Positions 7,080 through 13,642 of a stretch of DNA of 22,114 nt are shown here, piece after piece. This DNA is from Gammaproteobacteria bacterium. GTDB lineage: Bacteria; Pseudomonadota; Gammaproteobacteria; Steroidobacterales; Steroidobacteraceae. Under the pieces are notes generated by a model. The model saw only the letters and a program-made list of their open reading frames with translations, searched no databases and was not told where the DNA came from. Every line of letters starts with the position of its first letter. Position 1 is the first letter of the stretch. The stretch covers positions 2,605 to 24,718 of the forward strand of contig PMMB01000146.1 of the NCBI GenBank assembly GCA_003165495.1, read 5' to 3'. The position numbers and the translations under genes are program-made.

Positions 7080-8090
7080 TCATATGGCGACGATCCAGCC
7101 CATCGCGCCTCGCTCCGCCATGTGACTTTGATGGGGATGGAACATGTAACGACCGCGACGGGGCAAGCGAAATTCGAGAATGGCGCGTTCGGCGGGCCCC
7201 AGTCCAACGATATCGGTGTGTTCTTGAGGGATGAGCGAGGTACCGGAGCGATACAGATCGAAGGTTTGTGCATGTAAATGAAACGAGGCGATCGGATCGT
7301 GGTCGAGCATGTTCATGAGGTAGATCCGAACCAATTCGCCCACGGGGACCTTGAGCGGAAACCGCTCGTAATATCCGGCGAGACCATTCCAGGCGTAGAT
7401 ATCATTGCGGCCATCCCCGTCAATGTCGAACCCGCACAGACAGAGAACGAACTCATGGGCCGCCGGCCTGGGCTCGAGAGGGTCGACGATCATCGATCCG
7501 TACATCCCTTTGCGCAGATGCGACGCGTATGGCGGGACATGGCAATGATACGGATGCAGGCCCGCAGGACCTGCTTCGAACTGGTACACCTGTGTGGTGC
7601 CTTTGCCGACGCGTTCCAGGCCGTCTTGCATGACGTCGTGAGCACCATGAAAATGAACGCTGTGAGCTATTTCCGAGAGATTGGCCATCGTAACCTTGAT
7701 CGGCTGCCCTACCGTTGCCCGGATGATGGGACCGGGCACCGTGCCTCCATACGCCCAGACTTTGACATTTTGTCCGCCGGCAACCTCGAGCATGGTTTCA
7801 ATCACGGACAGATCGAATTCGCGTACCTCGGTCGAGAGCGGTGTACGAGCCGGTGGGATATGAAAACCGTCGCGATATTCGGCGACGTAAGCCGCAGGCG
7901 CGAATTTAGCGGAGTAGCCGACTCCTGTTGAGGCTTCGGATGACGGACTCGTACAATCGATGTCCAACGTCGACAATGGCGCCGGCCGGCCGCCCAACAA
8001 CTTACCGGCAGTCCACCCTGCCGCCCCGATCAGACCAATGCCGCCGCTCAAGCCGCCGAATCGGAACAAGTCGCGACGGCGCAGGGACAT
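7080..8090 (-). CDS. Two-domain multicopper oxidase, Tat-exported, type 1 copper in the first domain
   Basis: The 336-residue protein begins with a twin-arginine signal (RRDLFRF at 5-11, then a glycine/alanine-rich hydrophobic stretch). Four His-x-His motifs, enough for a trinuclear copper site, are visible: H146/H148, H182/H184, H271/H273 and H318/H320. Type 1 copper ligands H143, C183, H191 and M196 lie in domain 1, spaced as in copper nitrite reductase. In domain 2 the cysteine position is Pro319, so only one blue copper is expected per chain. This pattern is the two-domain class with type 1 copper in domain 1. It should act in the periplasm as an oxidase, probably as a trimer. It is last in the - strand operon, and its ATG directly follows the upstream TAA. 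Substrate is unknown; nitrite reduction is unlikely because the full trinuclear set is present. Confidence 0.88.
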   Translation of the reverse strand: MSLRRRDLFRFGGLSGGIGLIGAAGWTAGKLLGGRPAPLSTLDIDCTSPSSEASTGVGYSAKFAPAAYVAEYRDGFHIPPARTPLSTEVREFDLSVIETMLEVAGGQNVKVWAYGGTVPGPIIRATVGQPIKVTMANLSEIAHSVHFHGAHDVMQDGLERVGKGTTQVYQFEAGPAGLHPYHCHVPPYASHLRKGMYGSMIVDPLEPRPAAHEFVLCLCGFDIDGDGRNDIYAWNGLAGYYERFPLKVPVGELVRIYLMNMLDHDPIASFHLHAQTFDLYRSGTSLIPQEHTDIVGLGPAERAILEFRLPRRGRYMFHPHQSHMAERGAMGWIVAI

Positions 8091-8399
8091 TTAGCTGATA
8101 CCGCCGATAGAAGTGCCTAAGACCAGTACTAGCAGATACGCCACGCCGCCTCCCAGCGCAAGCAACTTGACGCGAGGCGCGAGCCTTGTTCCGCCGAAAA
8201 ATAAATAGCCGAGGGCTGCAACGAATGGCAGTGCAAAAATCGATAGAGCCCAGATCCAGACCGCCGTCGCGGCCAGCTCATCGCGTCGCCCTAGATCCCA
8301 AAGAGCGAGCGTGCTCCATAGCACGTACAGCAACAACGGAAGTAAGTAGGCATAGAGGCCCAGAATCATTTGCAGGTTACCGGGCATGGTAACTGACAT
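8091..8399 (-). CDS. Small three-helix membrane protein, PLDc_N-like (downstream paralogue)
   Basis: The 102-residue protein has three predicted transmembrane segments, at about 11-34, 46-68 and 77-97. The first helix ends in the motif YLLPLLLYVLWSTLALWDLG. This resembles the PLD-nuclease N-terminal (PLDc_N) membrane module, but no phospholipase domain follows. It is clearly related to the neighbour at 8426-8767: both share a YLLPxLLYxxWxxLAxxDLG core followed by a second and third helix. AGGAGA lies about eight bases before the ATG, and its TAA abuts the multicopper oxidase ATG. A role as membrane anchor or scaffold for the copper proteins is inferred from the operon only. Confidence 0.75.
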   Translation of the reverse strand: MSVTMPGNLQMILGLYAYLLPLLLYVLWSTLALWDLGRRDELAATAVWIWALSIFALPFVAALGYLFFGGTRLAPRVKLLALGGGVAYLLVLVLGTSIGGIS

Positions 8400-8425
8400 A
8401 ACAAATCTCCTGTATATCGTGCATT

Positions 8426-8767
8426 TCAGCTAAGCGCCTTCGGTCCGAGCGGTCCGCCCGCGAGCCACAGTCCAATTGCCAACGGCAGCAACCAAACGAA
8501 AAGTCCGCTAATCACAATCGCAAACCGCGAAGAGCGCTTCAGCGTCTTCGCGGCGGTCAGTAGATACCAGGCGCCTCCCACCAGCGGCACCAGTATGACG
8601 AGCGCACCCCAACGGACACGGCCGGTGTCGTCCGCGCGTTCGCCTAAATCCATGATGGCGAGAGACGCCCACGTGGCATACAGAAGGAATGGCAGGAGAT
8701 ACAGATACACGACGAACCAAATTTGAAATGCGGTGATCGGTATGGCGAGCGAAAAAAGCGATGGCAT
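8426..8767 (-). CDS. Small three-helix membrane protein, PLDc_N-like (upstream paralogue)
   Basis: The 113-residue protein has three hydrophobic segments, at about 12-36, 52-70 and 81-103, with a charged loop (GERADDTGR) between the first two. Its YLLPFLLYATWASLAIMDLG core matches the next gene in the operon, so the pair probably arose by tandem duplication. AGGGGA lies seven bases before the ATG. It starts 18 bases after the cupredoxin/beta-helix gene and ends 26 bases before its paralogue. No catalytic or metal-binding residues stand out. Function is unknown; a paired inner-membrane scaffold for the surrounding copper proteins is possible. Confidence 0.75.
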   Translation of the reverse strand: MPSLFSLAIPITAFQIWFVVYLYLLPFLLYATWASLAIMDLGERADDTGRVRWGALVILVPLVGGAWYLLTAAKTLKRSSRFAIVISGLFVWLLPLAIGLWLAGGPLGPKALS

Positions 8768-8785
8768 GGCGAATTCCCCTGGGAG

Positions 8786-10429
8786 TTACAGTTTCGCAAG
8801 CGGCTTCTGCGACGCTTCATGGGGAGTCTTGATCGCATCGAGGTCCAGTTTCAAATCGGCGAACACATGTACCGCCGGAATTACCCGCGCGTCGGCGCCG
8901 CCGGGAATGTTGACTTGTGCAAGCGGCGTTGGGCGAGTGCGGTAATCGCTCACCGTGAATCGCCCGGCGCGGATCTGAGCAATGGCTCCGAAGAAGGTCA
9001 TGTCGCTGGAGAGGTCGGAGGCCACCGGCAACCGCAATTTTCCGCAACCATTCAATGCCTCCAACCCCCACGGCAGAGAGCTGCGATAAACATTCGCGGA
9101 AAAGCAATTTCCGATCGTTCCAAAACCGCCGGCCGCCAGATCGGCCCGCCCGGAACCGAGCACCGTATTGTTCCGAATCACATGCCCGGTCGATGGCCAA
9201 TAGTGCCGATCGAGAATCGGGACGACCACGATGCCATTGTTGCGGCTGCGCACGACGTAATTACGCTCGACATGATTGTTGTGCGTGCCCACCAACGCAA
9301 TTCCATTGCCTGCCAGGGTCTCCGTGGCGTAGAAGCCTGCCGCCTCGTCATCCAATCCGCTGTCGCTGATCACATTCCCGATGATCGTGGTGTCGCGCCC
9401 GGGCGGGCTTAGCTCGATATCGAAAGTGGACGTGCTGATGCCGCTGCGATTGTGCGTGAAGCGCGAATTGACGATGTACATGTCGCCGCTGGAATTTGTT
9501 CCCGAATAGCCGAGGCCGCTGTACTCGCCGATTACATCGTTCAACACTACTCGACAAGGCGCGCACTGACCGACATAGAACGCCGAGTCAGGCGAGCCGC
9601 TGGCGTAAGAGTGTTCGAATAGTCCATCCGTCGATCCAAAGGCATATATTCCGTAGTCACCGTTGTTGTAGGCGGTGAGATACGAGCCCCGAAAACCCCG
9701 CACGGCGGTCCAATAAAAGCCGTTAAGCGTGTAATTCCTGGCCGTCATGTTTTCGATGGCTACGCCGTTACCACCGACCATGATGCCCGTGCCAAGTTCG
9801 AACTTGCCGTCGAGCACCACGGCATTCCGATCCACGCCGCGCAACGTGATGCTCGGCGTGGTGACGAATACCGACTCCGTGTATTCACCTTTATCGATCA
9901 GCACCAGATCGCCCGGATTCGCCGCATCTACGCCGTTCTGAATCGTCGGGTAATCCTGCGGCACGCGCCGCGTCACGCCCGTGGCACTCTCGACTGCGGC
10001 CAGAATACCGCGCGATCCCGGCGGCGTGTACTCGACGTTTCCGACGATGACAACGCCCACCATTCCCGCTTTGCCGTCCGGAGTCGCGTGAAAGCTGCAA
10101 TAAAACGGGTAGATACCCTCCTTGGGAAACACGATCTCGCTCATGTCGTCCGGCCGCATTTTGATGTTGCCGAATGCCTTCTCGCTCGACCACGACTTGT
10201 CGACGGCGAAGGCGTTGTGATCGTTGCGGCCGGCGTTGATAAACACGACGGAGCCGCCGACCGGCACATGAACGATGGCCGGGGAATAGCTGTTGTCCGC
10301 CATGGAGACTAGAACCGTACCCGTCGGTTTGACTTCGGACTTGCCGCAGCCGCCGAGAGCCAGCGCGAGCCACAATGAGCACATCACGAATTTAGCCGAG
10401 CACCCAACGAGCCTCGCCGACTGACTCAT
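8786..10429 (-). CDS. Lipoprotein fusing a cupredoxin domain to a right-handed parallel beta-helix
   Basis: The 547-residue protein starts with a lipoprotein signal ending in LGGC (Cys28). Residues about 38-130 form a plastocyanin-like cupredoxin with type 1 copper ligands H71, C111, H114 and M123 (FYCSFHATPDGKAGM). From about 155 the sequence becomes a NosD-like right-handed beta-helix. It opens with YPTIQNGVDAANPGDLVLI and continues with many short Asn/Gly-rich turns such as GNGVAIENMTARNYTLNGFYW and NNHVERNYVVRSRNNGIVV, up to about 450. A CAPC motif occurs at 289-292 and another cysteine pair lies near the C-terminal part of the helix. The cupredoxin suggests electron transfer in the periplasm or outer membrane. 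The beta-helix often binds saccharides or serves as a metal-protein platform. The start is one base after the receptor stop, so the two are tightly coupled. The partner is probably the multicopper oxidase (inference). Confidence 0.85.
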   Translation of the reverse strand: MSQSARLVGCSAKFVMCSLWLALALGGCGKSEVKPTGTVLVSMADNSYSPAIVHVPVGGSVVFINAGRNDHNAFAVDKSWSSEKAFGNIKMRPDDMSEIVFPKEGIYPFYCSFHATPDGKAGMVGVVIVGNVEYTPPGSRGILAAVESATGVTRRVPQDYPTIQNGVDAANPGDLVLIDKGEYTESVFVTTPSITLRGVDRNAVVLDGKFELGTGIMVGGNGVAIENMTARNYTLNGFYWTAVRGFRGSYLTAYNNGDYGIYAFGSTDGLFEHSYASGSPDSAFYVGQCAPCRVVLNDVIGEYSGLGYSGTNSSGDMYIVNSRFTHNRSGISTSTFDIELSPPGRDTTIIGNVISDSGLDDEAAGFYATETLAGNGIALVGTHNNHVERNYVVRSRNNGIVVVPILDRHYWPSTGHVIRNNTVLGSGRADLAAGGFGTIGNCFSANVYRSSLPWGLEALNGCGKLRLPVASDLSSDMTFFGAIAQIRAGRFTVSDYRTRPTPLAQVNIPGGADARVIPAVHVFADLKLDLDAIKTPHEASQKPLAKL

Positions 10430-10430
10430 A

Positions 10431-12812
10431 TCAAAACGACTCCCTAAATTCCACGCCGATGGTGCGCGGCTGATTCACGAATAATCGCGGCCGTCCCGGT
10501 ACCTCCGCCGCAATCGATCGGTTATCGCCGAGGTCCGCGACCTCGTCGGCGAGATTCTTGCCGACGAGCGCCACCTGGAACCTGTCCCGGGCGAACGCGA
10601 AACTTGCATTGATGAGCCGATACGATCCGCGCAATCGCGGATTGGCCGGATCGTTATTGCCGCTGAAGCTGCGGCCGATATAGGAGTAGTCGGCGCCGCT
10701 GACCAGCTTCCAATCGCTCGTCAACTGAGTTGTATACGACAATGCCCCGTTACCCGTCCAGTCCGGCGTTTGATACACGGGCGAGCCCACTTGCTGCGGT
10801 GAGGACGCGCTCGACTCGGTGATCTTCGCGTTTTGATAGCCGACGCCAAGGGAGAGCTCGAGAGGCTGGGTCGGCTTTGCACGCAGCTCCATCTCGCCGC
10901 CCTTGCTCACCGCCGCACCAGCATTCGCCTTGTATTGGAAACCGCACGAGAGGAGGATTTCCTGCTGGATGTTTTTCCACTTGATGTAGAAACCGGCGGC
11001 ATCGAAGGTCAGGCGGTCATCGAACCACGAGGTCTTGGTGCCGAGCTCGTAGCTCCACAGCGAGTCGGATTGAAACGCACGCGTATTCGCGATCGTGATG
11101 TTGGGGTCGATTGCTTTGAGTGCCGCGACGCAGTCCGTCGCGGTGTTCGGGGTGCCCGCCGGCACGCTCGGCACCAAGCCGCCCGGCCGGAAGCCCTTGG
11201 CGGCGCTGACGTAAATCATCTGGTCCCGCGCGACGTGATAGTCCGCCTCGAATTTCGGATTGGTGCCGTTCTCCTTCGTGGTCACGGGCGCATCGACGAT
11301 GGCCGGGCCGCCGCCGGTTGCCAGGCCCTCCTGGTAGCCGTAGGCTGTTTCCTTCACTTGATACCACCGAAGGCCGGCCGTCAGCTTGAGCGGGTCCCAG
11401 GGCTGAAAGGACACTTCACCGAAGGCCGCCGGCTCCTGAATGTCGGTGTGATAGTCCGACGCGAATACCAGGTTCGGATAATCTGGGCTGATTTGACCCC
11501 CGAACGTGGCATCGAGGTTCGGAACCTCGGCCGGCGGATAGTAGGCGGCGAAGGGCAAGCGGCCGTGAAAATCCGAGTAGAAGCCGCCGACGACGAATTG
11601 AACCGGTCCCTTGAGATCCGATGCAAAGCGCACTTCCTCGACGAACCGCTGGTAGTCTTTGACCTCGCTGATCCCGCCCGGCTGCGGTGTGCCGCCGGGG
11701 AAATTCGACGTGATTGCCGCGTACACGAAGTCGCTCTCATCCTCGGTCTCGTTTACCTTGCGGGTGAAATAGGCGGTCGAGGAGACGAGTTCGCCGAAGC
11801 TTGTTTTCCAGTTGACGGCGATCGAATACAACGCCCAGGAATCATTGCCCCCCTCCGGAACGTTGAACGTACGCGCCTGCGTGAAGCTGCTCGGCGACAG
11901 CGGCCTCGGCAGTGTGTAAGGTCCCGACGGGACCGGATAGCCGAAGCCATTTCCCGGCATCGAGAGGTAGTCCGCCATCGGGAAGCCATTGTAGTCGGCG
12001 CGCTGCTGCATGATGCGCGGCGTGATGGTCAGCGCATCGCTGATCTTGACGGTAAGGGCCGCCGCGCCGCCGTAGGTGTTGAGCGCTCCCACATTATTCA
12101 CGGTGGTGATGCCGCTGGCCGCCAGCGGGGTGCACGTGACAGCCATGGCCGCCGCCGGATCGGTGCAGAAGCTGCGCTTGAAATAGCCCGCTTCATCGTC
12201 GCCAAAAAAGCTCAAGCGCAGCGCAACTTGATCCTCGACAATCGGCATGTTGAACACACCGTCGGCGGTCCAGTTCGGCTGGTTGGTGCGCTCGGTATAG
12301 GAGAGTCCGCCATGCACCGATCCGTCGAACGTGCTCAGATTCGGCGCCTTGGTGACGATGCGTACCAAACCACCCATCGAGCGCGCGCCATACAAGGTGC
12401 CCTGCGGGCCCCGCAGCACTTCGATGTGGTCGATGTCCAGGACCCGAGGATCGAGCGAGTCCGGCAGCGGTATGTCATCGATATAAAATCCGGTCACGTT
12501 GTCGCCGGAGATGCCGCGGATCGAGACCGTGCGCGCGGTGCCGACGCCGTCGCCGGTGGGCGCGAACGCCAAATTCGGGACCTTCGTGGCGTAATCGAAG
12601 AAGGTGTTGATTTCCTTCTGCTGAAGCGCCGCAGCGCTGAATGTCGTCATCGAGAGCGGCACGGTTTGCTCGCTCTCCGACCGCTTCTCGGCCGTGACCG
12701 TGATCGTTTCCAGTGCGTTCGATGACGCCGCAGTGTCCGCTGCGAACACGCGCAACGACACAATCATTGCCGCAACGCCTGCCCACGCGAAGCAATTCTT
12801 CGATATCCCCAT
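10431..12812 (-). CDS. TonB-dependent outer-membrane receptor
   Basis: The protein has 793 residues from the chosen start. It has a signal peptide (hydrophobic 8-23, likely cleavage after VFA at 24) and a TonB box ETITVTAEK at 35-43. A plug domain follows (SIRGISGDNVTGFYIDDIPLP, VLRGPQGTLYGARSMGG). The long beta-barrel ends in VEFRESF, with the terminal phenylalanine typical of outer-membrane proteins. Two pairs of cysteines (FCTDP with VTCTP, and DCVAA with LSCGF) fall in likely surface loops. I see no methionine-rich or histidine-rich copper motif, so the ligand cannot be read from sequence. ATGs at 12842 and 12818 are also in frame. The one at 12812 is preferred because GGGGAGA sits six bases upstream and the signal peptide is then of normal length. 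It is the first gene of the copper operon. Confidence 0.88.
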   Translation of the reverse strand: MGISKNCFAWAGVAAMIVSLRVFAADTAASSNALETITVTAEKRSESEQTVPLSMTTFSAAALQQKEINTFFDYATKVPNLAFAPTGDGVGTARTVSIRGISGDNVTGFYIDDIPLPDSLDPRVLDIDHIEVLRGPQGTLYGARSMGGLVRIVTKAPNLSTFDGSVHGGLSYTERTNQPNWTADGVFNMPIVEDQVALRLSFFGDDEAGYFKRSFCTDPAAAMAVTCTPLAASGITTVNNVGALNTYGGAAALTVKISDALTITPRIMQQRADYNGFPMADYLSMPGNGFGYPVPSGPYTLPRPLSPSSFTQARTFNVPEGGNDSWALYSIAVNWKTSFGELVSSTAYFTRKVNETEDESDFVYAAITSNFPGGTPQPGGISEVKDYQRFVEEVRFASDLKGPVQFVVGGFYSDFHGRLPFAAYYPPAEVPNLDATFGGQISPDYPNLVFASDYHTDIQEPAAFGEVSFQPWDPLKLTAGLRWYQVKETAYGYQEGLATGGGPAIVDAPVTTKENGTNPKFEADYHVARDQMIYVSAAKGFRPGGLVPSVPAGTPNTATDCVAALKAIDPNITIANTRAFQSDSLWSYELGTKTSWFDDRLTFDAAGFYIKWKNIQQEILLSCGFQYKANAGAAVSKGGEMELRAKPTQPLELSLGVGYQNAKITESSASSPQQVGSPVYQTPDWTGNGALSYTTQLTSDWKLVSGADYSYIGRSFSGNNDPANPRLRGSYRLINASFAFARDRFQVALVGKNLADEVADLGDNRSIAAEVPGRPRLFVNQPRTIGVEFRESF

Positions 12813-12818
12813 TGGCAT

Positions 12819-12825
12819 TCTCCCC
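12819..12825 (-). promoter_or_regulatory. Ribosome-binding site deciding the TonB receptor start
   Basis: GGGGAGA on the - strand lies six bases before the ATG at 12812. It touches the alternative ATG at 12818 and lies downstream of the one at 12842, so it supports only the 12812 start. Confidence 0.6.
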
Positions 12826-12897
12826 GGCGAACGAATCAACATCCCATGTCGGCTTACGGCACATCGAATGGCGATGGCCGCGCCGTTATTGCACTCA

Positions 12898-12927
12898 AGT
12901 ATCCGGCCGAACTTGTTTCATTGTCAA
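12898..12927 (-). promoter_or_regulatory. Putative sigma-70 promoter of the copper/TonB operon
   Basis: On the - strand there is a perfect -35 TTGACA (12927-12922) and a -10 GATACT (12903-12898, 4 of 6), with an 18-base spacer. This predicts a leader of roughly 80 bases before the receptor ATG at 12812. The 12813-13000 gap holds this promoter and the start of the divergent + strand pair, for which I found no convincing -35/-10 pair. No riboswitch or metal-responsive box was recognised. Confidence 0.5.
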
Positions 12928-12987
12928 AGAGCGTGCGGCGCCGCGATGGCCGCGAGCATGTTAGTCTTTTATTGGTGTAGCGCACTT

Positions 12988-12991
12988 GGAG
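12988..12991 (+). promoter_or_regulatory. Ribosome-binding site deciding the ParB-like start
   Basis: GGAG lies nine bases before the ATG at 13001. An in-frame TTG at 12986 overlaps this site and is therefore a poor start. Confidence 0.6.
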
Positions 12992-13000
12992 CCAAGCATC

Positions 13001-13642
13001 ATGGCATTACCCAGAGAGCCCCGAATTCATCCTGTGTCGATCGCGGCTCTGCGGCCGACGCAGATCACGGTCGGAATGCGCGAAGTAAAGGCCAAGCGCA
13101 AGAGCTGGCGCGATCACCCGGATCGAAAGAAGGCGGACTTCCTCGGCAAACACCTGATTCCCGTGATCTGGGGTCCAAAGGACGAGTACTACGTCATCGA
13201 CCATCATCATTTGACCTTGGCTCTGCACCAGGAAGGCGTCAAGAATATAGCGACCACGGTGGTGGCCGATCTGCGGCGGCTGCCGCGCGAAGCTTTCTGG
13301 GTGTTTCTGGACAACCGCGGCTGGCTCCACCCCTTCGATGAGCGCGGTCGCCGGCGCAGCTATGCGGATGTGCCGAAGCGGATCATGGCTCTGGTGGACG
13401 ATCCGTTTCGCAGTTTGGCAGGCGAACTGCGCCAGAGCGGCGGCTTTGCAAAGGACACGACGCCGTTCAGCGAATTCCTGTGGGCGGACTTCCTACGTCG
13501 CCGGATCAAGCGCAGGGCCCTCGATGATGACTTCCCCGCCGCGCTGGTTCGGGCGTTGAAGCTTGCAAAGAGCGGCGAGGCAGAATATCTGCCCGGTTGG
13601 TGCGGACCCATCGCTCGCCTCAGCAATGAACAAGATCCGTGA
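13001..13642 (+). CDS. ParB/sulfiredoxin-fold protein, ParBc_2-like
   Basis: The 213-residue protein resembles the putative ParB-like nuclease family (ParBc_2). The N-terminal half has HPVSIAALRPTQITVGMREV, then KHLIPVIWGPKDEYYVIDHHHLTLALHQEG, where the DHHH cluster lies at the expected active-site loop. The C-terminal half is helical and basic (FLRRRIKRRALDDDF). It has no helix-turn-helix or dimerisation domain of true chromosome-partitioning ParB and is not near parA, so a segregation role is unlikely. It overlaps the SulP gene by 17 bases, which implies translational coupling. Function is unknown. The fold binds nucleotides in ParB and sulfiredoxin, but whether it does here is inference. 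Confidence 0.78.
   Translation: MALPREPRIHPVSIAALRPTQITVGMREVKAKRKSWRDHPDRKKADFLGKHLIPVIWGPKDEYYVIDHHHLTLALHQEGVKNIATTVVADLRRLPREAFWVFLDNRGWLHPFDERGRRRSYADVPKRIMALVDDPFRSLAGELRQSGGFAKDTTPFSEFLWADFLRRRIKRRALDDDFPAALVRALKLAKSGEAEYLPGWCGPIARLSNEQDP

Noticed and set aside
7074..7090. Hairpin TCGCC-loop-GGCGA between the Rid gene and the multicopper oxidase end as a terminator
   Set aside because: The stem is only five pairs, no T-run follows on either strand, and part of it is coding.
10833..12725. Very long open frame on the + strand opposite the TonB receptor gene
   Set aside because: It is antisense to a well-supported receptor and encodes an arginine-rich, domain-free sequence typical of GC-rich antisense frames.
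12935..12944. GCGGCGCCGC palindrome in the divergent region
   Set aside because: Short all-GC palindromes are expected by chance in this base composition.
13001..13642. Chromosome partitioning role for the ParB-like protein
   Set aside because: No parA, no parS-like cluster, no helix-turn-helix or dimer domain visible.
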